From NCBI GenBank assembly GCA_019637075.1, contig JAHBWI010000003.1:186001-250000 (forward strand): a DNA stretch of 64,000 bases. Direction: 5' to 3'. Source of the stretch: Nitrospiraceae bacterium. GTDB taxonomy: Bacteria > Nitrospirota > Nitrospiria > Nitrospirales > Nitrospiraceae. Shown one piece after another: positions 1 to 7,921 of the stretch. The position numbers and the translations under genes were made by a program. The notes under the pieces were generated by a model, which saw only the letters and a list, made by a program, of their open reading frames with translations, had not been told where the DNA came from and searched no databases. Numbering within the stretch: the first letter of the stretch is position 1; each line of letters starts with the position of its first letter.

Positions 1-36
1 CGCGCGACACCTCCCGCGCCGGCCGGATAGGCATCG

Positions 37-870
37 ATGCCGAACCCCTCTCCCTTGCCTCCTCCGCTGAAACGGCTCGGTCAGAATTTCCTTATCGATC
101 CCAACATCGTCCGCAAGATCGTGGCCTTAGCCGGCGTGACTCCGCAAGACAACGTGTTGGAAATCGGCCCAGGCCGTGGGGCGCTGACCGAGGCATTGGC
201 GGCAGCGGCCGCCCGGGTCGTGGCGATCGAAATCGATCCGCTTCTGCATCAATATCTCATGGCGCGGCAGGCCGAGTGGCCCAACGTCGAGTTGATTTGT
301 GCCGATGCCTTGGAATATCCGACGGCGACGCTGCCGGTCGGGACCATCGTGGTGGCGAATCTCCCCTACTATATCTCCACGCCGTTGTTGTTCATGTTGT
401 TGGCGCAGCGAAACCGCTTTCCGCGGTTGGTTCTGATGGTACAGGAAGAAGTCGCCGATCGATTGGCCGCAAAGCCGGGTGAGGAGGCCTATGGCGTTCT
501 TTCCGTGATGGCTCAGTATGCGGCCGAGATCACGAAGGCGTTCCGTGTCTCAGCCAACTGTTTCCGACCCCGTCCCGATGTGGGCTCGGCGGTGGTGTCT
601 TTGCGGGTGAAGGAAGCGGGGAGTCTCGACTGCGGCAACTACGCCGACTTCAACGCGTTGGTGAAGGCTGGGTTCGCCCATCGCCGGAAGACGCTGGTGA
701 ACTCGCTGCGGAATGAAGGTTACAGTCAGGGAACAGTCGTCGAGGCACTTGCAGAGATGGACCTCCAGGCTACGGTGCGGGCCGAAACGCTGTCGGTAGC
801 TCAGTTTGTGGAATTGGCCCGACTCCTTCCGGCCCCAACCCCACGACCCTGTGCGGCTGAGAGGCAATGA
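37..870 (+). CDS. rsmA: 16S rRNA dimethyladenosine transferase RsmA (KsgA)
   Basis: SAM-dependent methyltransferase that dimethylates the two adjacent adenines of the 3' terminal helix of 16S rRNA during 30S maturation in the cytoplasm. Visible signatures are LGQNFLID near the N-terminus (residues 15-22), the SAM motif LEIGPGRGALTEAL (about 41-54), the catalytic NLPYYIS motif (about 108-114) and the C-terminal RRKTLVNSL helix. The 277-residue length fits the family. The ATG at 37 lies only a few bases after a possible upstream stop at 28-30, so the gene may follow another one outside the window. No ribosome-binding site is obvious. It converges with the Fnr-type gene, 20 bases away. Confidence 0.97.
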   Translation: MPNPSPLPPPLKRLGQNFLIDPNIVRKIVALAGVTPQDNVLEIGPGRGALTEALAAAAARVVAIEIDPLLHQYLMARQAEWPNVELICADALEYPTATLPVGTIVVANLPYYISTPLLFMLLAQRNRFPRLVLMVQEEVADRLAAKPGEEAYGVLSVMAQYAAEITKAFRVSANCFRPRPDVGSAVVSLRVKEAGSLDCGNYADFNALVKAGFAHRRKTLVNSLRNEGYSQGTVVEALAEMDLQATVRAETLSVAQFVELARLLPAPTPRPCAAERQ

Positions 871-874
871 GGAG

Positions 875-890
875 GGGCAGAAGACTGCCC
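875..890. terminator. Short perfect hairpin between convergent genes
   Basis: GGGCAG, a four-base loop AAGA, then CTGCCC sits in the 19-base gap between the rsmA stop and the stop of the convergent regulator. There is no T-run on either side, so intrinsic termination is only a guess. It could act on both strands. Confidence 0.35.
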
Positions 891-1702
891 TATGGCGCGG
901 TGCAGGGAGGAAATGTCACGGGAGGGGTTGAGGCTTTGCCGGATCCAGGCATTACGGCATCGACCAGTCCCTGGGATAGTTGGGCGGGGTTAAGAATGTC
1001 GATACTGTTGTCGCGACACTCGACAAGATTTTCTTCACGTAGCCTGCTGATCATACGGCTCACCGTTTCGGGCGATGCTCCCACCAGTTGAGCCAAGACC
1101 CGGCGATCGCACTTCAAGGGGATTGTGACTGAGTCTGCCGACACCCGGCCGATTTGGTCTGCCATCCATAGTAAGGTATGCGCAACCCGCGCATACACGT
1201 CGCAGGAACTCCGCAGATAATATCGGACCTCGAGCAGGTGAAGTTGCGCGCACAGGTAGCCGAGCAACTTGCGCATGATCTGCGGCGAATGCTGAAGACA
1301 ACGATTGACCAGCGGTTGGGGCAAGAAGATCAGCGTCGTCTCCGTCAAGGTCGTAGCGGTGACGGCTCCTCGACTTGGTTGTTGGAGTGCGGCCGCCGGA
1401 TCGATGAGTCCGCCTGGCCCAGTCAGCTGGCCGACCGGTTCCTGCCTGCCGTGGTCCCACCGCGATTCGAGCACCAGCCCCTGACACACGACGTGGACAC
1501 CCGTAGAGATACCGCTTTGGATTAAGAGAGCCTTGTTCGCCGGGTGGGTGGTTGCAACACACTCGTCCGGCGAAAGTTTTCTGCACTCGGCAAACAACTC
1601 ATCCGCCGAACACCGCTCCCTCACAAGACATTGCTCGCATCCTGGATGGGCAGAATTTGAGATGCGCTGAACCATCGTAAGGGGGTCAAAACAGCCTGGC
1701 AT
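890..1702 (-). CDS. Crp/Fnr-family transcription regulator with N-terminal cysteine cluster
   Basis: DNA-binding regulator with a cyclic-nucleotide-binding-like beta barrel followed by a Crp-type winged helix (recognition helix SPETVSRMISRL). The N-terminus carries C22-x2-C25-x5-C31, the spacing of E. coli FNR cysteines 20, 23 and 29, plus C40. The fourth FNR ligand (Cys122) is not at the equivalent place, where a Leu-Ile-Phe stretch is found, so if an Fe-S cluster forms its ligand set differs. Recognition-helix residues E-T-V-S-R resemble FNR rather than CRP. I chose the ATG at 1702 because GAGG lies five bases upstream and the 270-residue product puts the first cysteine at the FNR position. 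The frame stays open to a GTG at 1870, which would add 56 poorly conserved-looking residues. Probably an oxygen- or nitrosative-stress-responsive regulator (inference). Confidence 0.88.
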   Translation of the reverse strand: MPGCFDPLTMVQRISNSAHPGCEQCLVRERCSADELFAECRKLSPDECVATTHPANKALLIQSGISTGVHVVCQGLVLESRWDHGRQEPVGQLTGPGGLIDPAAALQQPSRGAVTATTLTETTLIFLPQPLVNRCLQHSPQIMRKLLGYLCAQLHLLEVRYYLRSSCDVYARVAHTLLWMADQIGRVSADSVTIPLKCDRRVLAQLVGASPETVSRMISRLREENLVECRDNSIDILNPAQLSQGLVDAVMPGSGKASTPPVTFPPCTAP

Positions 1703-2250
1703 GCGGTCCTCAAAGGGCAGTGAGAAATACGTAAATACCGTGTGGTATTTCATCATCATGCCATGGGTTTCTTCGATCGAAAAGCACTTTTCCTCTTCCC
1801 GCCGAATTCCCCATAAGCGTCGCATAAAGGTCCCGTGTTTGATCGGGGGCAGGTTCGTACGATGAACCACCTCGGGCCGGTCGATTCGTTGCCTCGGTTG
1901 TCAAACCTGAAGACAGAGTGTGACGAATAACGTCAATGACATGACCAAATCCGCACCTGGCAGTTCCAGCCAGTGATTCCGGTCACGGTGAGCGTGATGC
2001 AGATCACGCGATCCATGATTTCACCTGCCTGTTGTCGCCAGACATCACACGATGTGTAATCCCCTTGTCGGAGATATCCTAAGTATTTTGTGATTTTTCA
2101 GAGACTTAGGGCGTGTCGTCCCGACCGTCCTTTGGAATTCGATCAGGAGAGCCAGGGCCAAGGTCGTTATGGGCATAGGGCTTGCCTAGGTACACCCGCG
2201 CGTTGCGGAGGATCGGGAATCAACGAAGCAATGACGGTAGGGGAACCTTG
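1703..2250. other. Long intergenic region between divergent Fnr-type gene and GTPase operon
   Basis: About 550 bases without a convincing gene. It holds an FNR-like palindrome at 1992-2009 and a second inverted repeat at 2043-2056 (ACATC-ACAC-GATGT). Frames read through from either side (GTG at 1870 for the regulator, a start at 2182 for the GTPase), but both extensions lack supporting ribosome-binding sites. It probably contains the divergent promoters for both units. Confidence 0.6.
1992..2009. promoter_or_regulatory. FNR/CRP-like operator palindrome
   Basis: GCGTGAT-GCAG-ATCACGC is a perfect seven-base inverted repeat with a four-base centre. The core TGAT-N4-ATCA matches the spacing and core of FNR boxes (TTGAT-N4-ATCAA), with G/C at the outer positions where FNR has T/A. 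It lies in the region shared by the divergent Fnr-type regulator and the GTPase operon, so autoregulation or control of the operon is plausible. Confidence 0.6.
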
Positions 2251-3222
2251 ATGAAGACATGCAATCTGAAACTGCGGGGTCTATCCGCTCTGGACGAAGG
2301 ATTCATTCTGGCTATGCTGTCGCTGAACGCTCAACTCCGCTTGAACCCGGCGTGGCGGGTGGTGGGAGCGGAGGCGCCCCAGGCCGTGATCTACGATTTG
2401 GGGGATGCGGAGTCCTTCGTGGACTGGAGTCGTGCACAGCAGGACCGTGTTCCCGTACCGGTCGCCTTAGCGGAGCAACAGCCGATCGATGCTGGGTGGT
2501 TTTTGCAGAAACCCCTGCGGGCCGATCAATTGATCGAAGTGTTGAACGGAATTGCGGCTCAGCTCGGGAGTATTTCGACGACTTCCGCCCCGGTGATCGC
2601 GACGGGAGTCGCTCCCACCAAACAGGCTGAATCTCCGTTGCTCCACCGCTTAACCACGGTGGTCGAACGGCGTCAGGCATTGGGGCATATGAAACGCGAC
2701 ATCAAGCTTATTTTTGCGGGAACCACCGGGGCGGGGAAATCGACGGCGATCGGCGCGATCAGCGACATCAGACCTATCAGGACAGAGGCGCGTGCGACGG
2801 ACGAGGTGGCCAGGAAGAAAGAATTGACGACGGTTGCCATGGACTATGGGGAAATGATGCTCGGCGCGGACCGACGCGTGCGGTTGTATGGCGCGCCGGG
2901 GCAGGGCCGGTACGACTTCATGTCCCGGGTACTCAGCCAAGGCGCCTTGGGGCTGATTCTGCTGATCGACAATGTGTCGGTCGATCCTTTCCCGGAACTG
3001 GACTATTACCTCGACCTCTTCACTGATCTGATACGCGAAAGCGCTCTGGTGGTCGGGGTAACCCACATGGACTTGTCGGCCGATCCACCCTTGGAACGGT
3101 ATCGAGACCACCTCAGAAATCGAGGGTTTTCAGCGCCGGTCCATGCGGTGGATGCACGAAACAAGTCGGACGTGCTGATGTTGATCGAAGAATTGGTGAA
3201 TAGGCTCGAGGCTGCGGCATAG
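2251..3222 (+). CDS. MglA-like small GTPase with degenerate receiver-like N-terminus
   Basis: About 323 residues. Residues 1-105 look like a degenerate response-regulator fold (IYDL near 47-50 and a KPLRADQL-type end at 87-94) without a full phosphorylation site. Residues 150-323 form a Ras-like GTPase with P-loop GTTGAGKS (157-164), switch-I threonines at 193-194, APGQ at 215-218 and THMD (271-274) as the NKxD-like motif. The aspartate of the DxPG motif is absent, as in MglA of Myxococcus. MglA-type switches set cell polarity and motility direction with a roadblock protein as GAP, and two roadblock-like genes follow directly. The ATG at 2251 is preferred to one at 2182 because AGGGG lies just upstream. 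Confidence 0.88.
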   Translation: MKTCNLKLRGLSALDEGFILAMLSLNAQLRLNPAWRVVGAEAPQAVIYDLGDAESFVDWSRAQQDRVPVPVALAEQQPIDAGWFLQKPLRADQLIEVLNGIAAQLGSISTTSAPVIATGVAPTKQAESPLLHRLTTVVERRQALGHMKRDIKLIFAGTTGAGKSTAIGAISDIRPIRTEARATDEVARKKELTTVAMDYGEMMLGADRRVRLYGAPGQGRYDFMSRVLSQGALGLILLIDNVSVDPFPELDYYLDLFTDLIRESALVVGVTHMDLSADPPLERYRDHLRNRGFSAPVHAVDARNKSDVLMLIEELVNRLEAAA

Positions 3223-3229
3223 GGGGAGC

Positions 3230-3619
3230 ATGTACAACGATCTCGAAAATCGGGTGTTTCAAATGGCGGTCGATTCGATGAGCGAGCATTGCGACGTGCT
3301 CGATGCGGTCTTGGTCGCCTCGCTGGACGGACGCATGCTGGCCACGCACCAACGCGGGACTTACGCGGTCGAGCGGGCCGCGGCGATCGGAAGCTCGCTG
3401 ATGGCGTTGGGCGATGCGATGGCAAACGAGCTGAAACTCGGCACGTGTGAAGTCGTGATCGCGGAAAACAAAGAGGGGATCGTCGTCTTCAATCACATCA
3501 ACGAAGACGTGGTCTTGGTGAGCCTGACGCAGAGTAAAAGCGGCCTGGGAACGTTGCTGAGCTGGGCAAAAAAGACGGCGGCGGATACGGCCTCATACCT
3601 GAGGGCCGTCCAGCAGTGA
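3230..3619 (+). CDS. Roadblock/LC7-domain protein (MglB-like)
   Basis: A 129-residue single-domain protein with the roadblock/LC7 pattern: long N-terminal helix, then the strand pair VLVASLDGRMLAT (about 26-38), a central helix and VIAENKEGIVVF (about 75-86). In bacteria such proteins dimerise and act as GAPs or scaffolds for MglA-type GTPases. It starts seven bases after the GTPase stop with GGGGG just before the ATG, so it is almost certainly cotranscribed and the likely partner of that GTPase. Confidence 0.85.
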   Translation: MYNDLENRVFQMAVDSMSEHCDVLDAVLVASLDGRMLATHQRGTYAVERAAAIGSSLMALGDAMANELKLGTCEVVIAENKEGIVVFNHINEDVVLVSLTQSKSGLGTLLSWAKKTAADTASYLRAVQQ

Positions 3620-3709
3620 CGAATGCGCGGGCATTCATGACTCAACAAGGGAGTCAGTGTCGGGGGCGAGGAGCCCGTTTATCAACCAACTCATAAGGAG
3701 ACAGCAGCT

Positions 3710-4117
3710 ATGGCATCGTTGAATGATCTGTGTAAGGAAGTGATCACCAATGTGGATGGAGCGTTGGCCTGCGGCGTCGTGGACGTCAATACCGGTCTTC
3801 TGCTCGGGGTGTCGCACAACGTGCCCTATTTCACCCAGTCGTACCTGGACGCCGTCGCAGCCGCGGCAACGGACATGGTGCGGGGCAAGACCGTGCGGGC
3901 AGTCGAAAGCCTCCTGTCCACTCAGCGAGGCAAGAAGGTGGAGAACAGCATCAAGGAAATTCAGATGACGACGGAGGCCACCTATCACTTCATGGCCACT
4001 CTTCCGCAGAAGCCGAATTGCCTGGTGGTCCTGATTACCAGCAGAAAGACCAACATGGGTATGGGCTGGGCCGGTGTCCGCGGCAGCATGGACAAGTTCG
4101 CGCCCTTGTGCCCGTAG
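3710..4117 (+). CDS. Second roadblock-like small protein
   Basis: A 135-residue protein in the same operon, with AAGGAG nine bases before the ATG. The pattern ACGVVDVNTGLLLGVS (about 19-34) followed by a helix and a late beta pair (LVVLITSRK) resembles a divergent roadblock/LC7 fold, although similarity to the preceding gene is weak. The C-terminus has a GMGWAGVRG-type loop that I do not recognise. Possible roles are a second GTPase regulator or an adaptor. The fold assignment is inference from pattern. Confidence 0.7.
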   Translation: MASLNDLCKEVITNVDGALACGVVDVNTGLLLGVSHNVPYFTQSYLDAVAAAATDMVRGKTVRAVESLLSTQRGKKVENSIKEIQMTTEATYHFMATLPQKPNCLVVLITSRKTNMGMGWAGVRGSMDKFAPLCP

Positions 4118-4209
4118 TCGGCCGTCGGCGGTTAACGCCGACTTTCGGAGCCTGACCCGGCCGAGTCCGGGTCAGGTTCGAACCTGCGAAATGGAATGCA
4201 GGGGCATGA

Positions 4210-5799
4210 GTGCGGCGGCAGATCCTCTCAAAGGAGATGACACAGGCGGCGATGAGTTCGGAAGGTACCATCGAATTTCTGGGCGCGGTGGGTGGCGAGA
4301 CGGCCTATCGGCCTGAGGACGTTCAGCGACTGCGGGCCTTGCCTCAAGCGGCCCTGACGCACGGCGAACAGTTCACCGGGCGGCCTGCGACTCTGCTGTA
4401 TGCCGGGCGGCAGGATATCGTAAAGCTTCGAGCCGAGGTTCGGCTCGACCAGTTGAATGCCAGGCGATGGGCCATGCAAACGCTGGAGCGGGAACGGAAG
4501 CTTCAGGTGCATCATCCGGGAAAGACCTGGTTCCTGATCCATCATGCGAACCAGGATAGCCCGACGATCGGAAGTATTTGTCCGCTCCTGACCCCGCTGC
4601 ATACCTTGATGCGTCCCAAAGAATGCCAGCGGGACGGCGCGGAGCGGCGGATCGGATATTTGCTGGAGCTCTTCAGGCTTTACTTTCGAGTCTTCCGTGA
4701 CCATCAGTCCAGACTCGACGAAGGTCTGTCGAATTTCGGGCTCGACGAGCATCAACGGTTGTATTACCTGGACGACGATGTGTACGAAGCCGATGACCTG
4801 TCGGGCTTCGTCCAGATGCTCGGGGTCTATTTTCGTTCTCTGGAATGGCTGTCAGCCGAATGGGCGGCCCAATTCGGCATGCAGCTCCGGCAGGTGTTCC
4901 TCGAATACTTCGAAGATCCTCACCGCTTGTATTTCATCGGAAGCCTGCTCGGAGATCTCTGTATTCCCGCCCCGCCGAGACAGGCAGCGCTCGAGGCGTT
5001 CAAGCAGACGATGGTCGATCAGCGGCGTGCCCGACGTCAGGCTGTGCTGCTGCCGGATAAGGAAATCATCGCGGTCATGGCCGACGTCCATGCCAATTTG
5101 CCGGCCCTCGATGCTGTGATCGGATTCTTGCAACAACGGGGTGTCGATAAAGGCATCGTATTGGGCGATGTGGTGGGCTATGGCCCTCATCCCAATGAAT
5201 GCATCGCTCGCCTCCAGAAATCGGCCTACACCGTCTTGAAGGGAAATCATGACCTTGCCGCTGCCGTGGGGCGGGCCGGGGAAGGTTTCTCCCGCTATGC
5301 CCGTTGGGCCATGGAGTGGACGATACCGAAGTTGTCCGAAGAGTCCCGGCATTGGCTCGAGGAACTTCCTCCGGTCCTGCAGGGGGAAGGCTGGCTCGCC
5401 GTCCATGGTTCCCCGCTGGATCCGTCCTACCTGAACGCCTACGTGTACGAAATGACGTTTGAGGACAATCTCAATCTGCTTGAACGACGGCAACTGCATG
5501 TCTGCTTTCACGGGCATACGCATGTGCCCGGCGTGTACGCCCGTATCCCGAAGTCGCGGGACCGTCATGTGGTAGAGACCGAACAAACCTTGGGAGCCTA
5601 TGCGCACTGCCTTGTTTGCCCCGGGTCAGTCGGGCAGCCCAGGCAGGGGCAGCAGGGGGCTCAAGTGGCGCTCTACGAGGTTGCGGGAAAAACCCTCAGC
5701 TTTCACCAGATCGCCTATGACGTCCAACAGACCGTGCAGGACATGCGCGCGAATGATTTTCCCGAGACCCTGATATCGCGGTTGTTGACCGGCTACTAG
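4210..5799 (+). CDS. Kinase-like domain fused to calcineurin-type metallophosphoesterase
   Basis: A 529-residue protein. The C-terminal half (about 285-529) is a metallophosphoesterase with all motifs: ADVHAN (D292, H294), GDVVGYGP (D320), GNHD (345-348), VHGS (H399) and HGHTH (434-438). The N-terminal part looks kinase-like: VKLR with K72, then D170-EGLS-N175 and D188 in LYYLDDD. The D-N-D spacing (5 and 13 residues) equals that of the catalytic loop and metal-binding residues of protein kinases, and the surroundings recall LPS/Kdo-kinase or APH folds. A combined kinase-phosphatase role is inference. The start is GTG at 4210 with AGGGG five bases upstream; ATG codons at 4237 and 4252 are alternatives. 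It lies in the GTPase-roadblock cluster. Confidence 0.85.
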   Translation: MRRQILSKEMTQAAMSSEGTIEFLGAVGGETAYRPEDVQRLRALPQAALTHGEQFTGRPATLLYAGRQDIVKLRAEVRLDQLNARRWAMQTLERERKLQVHHPGKTWFLIHHANQDSPTIGSICPLLTPLHTLMRPKECQRDGAERRIGYLLELFRLYFRVFRDHQSRLDEGLSNFGLDEHQRLYYLDDDVYEADDLSGFVQMLGVYFRSLEWLSAEWAAQFGMQLRQVFLEYFEDPHRLYFIGSLLGDLCIPAPPRQAALEAFKQTMVDQRRARRQAVLLPDKEIIAVMADVHANLPALDAVIGFLQQRGVDKGIVLGDVVGYGPHPNECIARLQKSAYTVLKGNHDLAAAVGRAGEGFSRYARWAMEWTIPKLSEESRHWLEELPPVLQGEGWLAVHGSPLDPSYLNAYVYEMTFEDNLNLLERRQLHVCFHGHTHVPGVYARIPKSRDRHVVETEQTLGAYAHCLVCPGSVGQPRQGQQGAQVALYEVAGKTLSFHQIAYDVQQTVQDMRANDFPETLISRLLTGY

Positions 5800-5832
5800 C
5801 TTCGCGGCCGGTCAGGTGCGGGGGAGGAAGCG

Positions 5833-6297
5833 ATGGATCCTAAATCATGGCTCTGGTACGGGGTGGTTGCGACAATCACGGTTGCGTACGTCGTGGCCTT
5901 GGCCGGAATTCGAGCTGCCAAGCACCATGATGTCAGTCATCACAGCCGGCGGATGCTGACGGCGAGCGTGATCGTGGGCTTGTGGCTGATCGCCTATGTC
6001 ACGAAGCAAGTTCTATTCGGGCGTGAGCAGTTCGGCGGAAGTCGAGCGGAGTACTGGGGGCTCTATGTGCCGGTGTTTTCATTGCACATGCTCTGCGCCT
6101 GCCTGACGATCGCGATGGGATCCTACAATCTCTACATGGGGTTTACCCGGTTGTACATGGGAACGGGCGTCGGCGCGATGGTGGCCGGTGTCTCGTTACA
6201 CCGGCGGTTGGGTCGTTGGATCGTGTGGAGTTTCAGCGGCACGATGGCGACGGCGTATCTGATCTATTTGATGCTATTCGTCTGGTTCCCAGCCTAG
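5833..6297 (+). CDS. DUF420-like four-helix membrane protein
   Basis: A 154-residue integral membrane protein with four or five hydrophobic segments (about 8-27, 44-62, 80-105, 135-153). Conserved-looking histidines occur at the segment ends (KHHDVSHHSRRM, SLHML, SLHRRLGR), the pattern of DUF420/YozB-type proteins, which are often found near haem-copper oxidase or SCO genes and have no settled function. GGAGGAAG precedes the ATG. It is probably cotranscribed with the phosphoesterase upstream. Confidence 0.72.
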   Translation: MDPKSWLWYGVVATITVAYVVALAGIRAAKHHDVSHHSRRMLTASVIVGLWLIAYVTKQVLFGREQFGGSRAEYWGLYVPVFSLHMLCACLTIAMGSYNLYMGFTRLYMGTGVGAMVAGVSLHRRLGRWIVWSFSGTMATAYLIYLMLFVWFPA

Positions 6298-6389
6298 CAG
6301 GGTGATCGTAGAGGGAGCTCCCTTAGCAACCGGCCGACGAGTTGGCGATTCGGTTGAGATAGGCCGGACGAACGAGGAGAGAAGGTCGC

Positions 6390-6743
6390 ATGTCGACACA
6401 ATTGGGACACGACAACCGACGGTCTGGGGTGAGGTATCCGGTATCCATGGCCATTCGGTTCTCTTGCCTGGCCCAAGAGAGAACGGGGCATCTGGTCAAC
6501 GTGTCGGCGAAGGGGTGTTGTGTCGTCAGCCGCAACGGGACACGAGGGCTGACTGCGGGCAAAAGCTTTGTGATCGTCTGGATGAAACTCCCGGGTGAGT
6601 CGACGACGATTCGGGTGAACCCTGCCCGAGTTCGTTGGATACAGGACGACCGGTTCGGTCTCGAGTTCATTGCCGCCAAGAGTGCCGATTTCGTTCGCAT
6701 TGAGCGCTTTCTCAACACGTTGGCCGAGCCCGAGTCCCGATGA
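6390..6743 (+). CDS. PilZ-domain c-di-GMP-binding protein
   Basis: A 117-residue single PilZ domain. The N-terminal RRSGVRYPV (10-18) supplies the RxxxR c-di-GMP signature and NVSAKGC (about 37-43) the D/NxSxxG signature. The end (WIQDDRFGLEF) is the usual last strands. Such stand-alone PilZ proteins transmit c-di-GMP levels to motility or secretion machines by protein contact. GAGGAG lies ahead of the ATG. Its place next to an MglA/roadblock set is consistent with surface-motility control. Confidence 0.85.
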   Translation: MSTQLGHDNRRSGVRYPVSMAIRFSCLAQERTGHLVNVSAKGCCVVSRNGTRGLTAGKSFVIVWMKLPGESTTIRVNPARVRWIQDDRFGLEFIAAKSADFVRIERFLNTLAEPESR

Positions 6744-6801
6744 CGAACGGATGGAGAATCAGCAGGCGCGATCAGCCATCCACGCGCGAGGAGATGGAGC
6801 G

Positions 6802-7779
6802 ATGACCACTGGGCCATATATCAGCGAGCGAGCCGATCGTCTGCAGGTGATCGCCTGCGTAAGCCGATTGGAAGGGGACATTCCGACGCTGAGCCAGCGC
6901 TTCTACGATCACCTGACGGAGATCGATCCGGAGGCTAATGCTGCGTTGAAGGGAAGTGCGGCCTTTCGCCAACGGAAATTCGCCAACCTCTTCATGACGT
7001 TTCGCAGCCTCAAATATTTGGAAAGGATGGAGCCTGTCCTGCGGGACATGGGCGAGCGCCACCGTGGGTATCACCGCCAATTCCGGCTGTTCTTGCCCTC
7101 CATGAGGCAGGCTTTGTTGGAGACTCTGCGGGAAACGCTCGGCGCGGAATTTACGCCGGAAATGTCCCGCGCGTGGGAACGGGTCTACCATGATCTCACG
7201 CTGATCATGCGGGAGGCCGGCTCATTGGAGGAGCCGGAGCGTCGTGTGGTGGGAAATGGGCCCTGGAATGGGTCCGAGAGAAAGGGACCTTGGGGCAATG
7301 TGCGATGGGACAATGGCCTGCTGGAGGCGATCGGTGGGGAATCAATGGTTCGCCGGGTGCACCAAGTGTTTTATGACGCGATATTCGATGATCCTTGGAT
7401 TGGGCAATTCTTCTTCGGCAAGCCCAAGTCCCTCCTGGTGGACAAGCAAACCGAATTCATGGTCAGCGCATTCGGCGGGCCGCACCGGTATCAGGGGGCC
7501 ACTCCGGCCGTGGTGCACATGCATATGCTCATTACCGACGAACTCAGTGATCTTCGAGAGCGGTTTCTGAGACGCGCGATCCTCTCGCAAGGGCTCAGCG
7601 AAGAGATTGCAGACCGGTGGCTTGCGGTCGATCGATTGTTCAGACCCACCGTCGTGAAGAGCTCGGTGGAGGACTGCACCGTCACCACCATGGGGCAGTC
7701 GCCGATCGTCGCGGTGAAGCCCGCCGGCTACGAAGACCCTACGCTTCCCAAGCCGACGAATCAGGAGGATGCGGCCTGA
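6802..7779 (+). CDS. Two-globin fusion: M-type globin plus truncated haemoglobin
   Basis: A 325-residue protein. Residues 10-140 match a flavohaemoglobin/M-type globin: RFYDHL, FRQRKFANLF, MGERHRGYH with proximal-type H87, and FTPEMSRAWERVY. Residues 172-285 match a truncated haemoglobin: AIGGESMVRRVHQVFYDAIFDD, FGKPKS, FGGPHRYQG, then HMHMLIT whose first His (H239) occupies the proximal position, ending DRLFRP. A 30-residue Gly/Trp-rich linker joins them. No reductase or signalling output domain is present. Likely roles are O2/NO binding or NO detoxification with an external reductase, or sensing (inference). The ATG at 6802 is chosen because GAGGAG lies eight bases upstream; the frame is open from 6670 and overlaps the PilZ gene. 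Confidence 0.85.
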   Translation: MTTGPYISERADRLQVIACVSRLEGDIPTLSQRFYDHLTEIDPEANAALKGSAAFRQRKFANLFMTFRSLKYLERMEPVLRDMGERHRGYHRQFRLFLPSMRQALLETLRETLGAEFTPEMSRAWERVYHDLTLIMREAGSLEEPERRVVGNGPWNGSERKGPWGNVRWDNGLLEAIGGESMVRRVHQVFYDAIFDDPWIGQFFFGKPKSLLVDKQTEFMVSAFGGPHRYQGATPAVVHMHMLITDELSDLRERFLRRAILSQGLSEEIADRWLAVDRLFRPTVVKSSVEDCTVTTMGQSPIVAVKPAGYEDPTLPKPTNQEDAA

Positions 7780-7884
7780 CCCCACGTCTTCCTACCCGTC
7801 GTCAGTCCCGTTCGATCCAACCGCACTGTCTTCCGGCTCAGGCCTGCAGTATCTTCGCATCGCCGGACGACTTCCGTCGTTTGT

Positions 7885-7913
7885 TTGAATTGACTGCCCC
7901 CCTATGTTACGAT
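7885..7913 (+). promoter_or_regulatory. Promoter-like element abutting the ftsK start
   Basis: TTGAAT (7885-7890), a 17-base spacer and TACGAT (7908-7913) lie eight bases before ATG 7922, with no ribosome-binding site in between. Transcription from here would give a nearly leaderless message starting at ATG 7922. Each hexamer matches the sigma-70 consensus at four of six bases. Confidence 0.45.
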
Positions 7914-7921
7914 CCGCCGAT

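Noticed and set aside
1-30. Possible C-terminal end of an upstream gene stopping at 28-30
   Set aside because: Only nine codons are visible and any frame would look similar, so it cannot be called.
1703-1870. Fnr-type regulator starting at GTG 1870
   Set aside because: No ribosome-binding site, and it would add 56 residues beyond the family length; ATG 1702 has GAGG and the FNR cysteine position.
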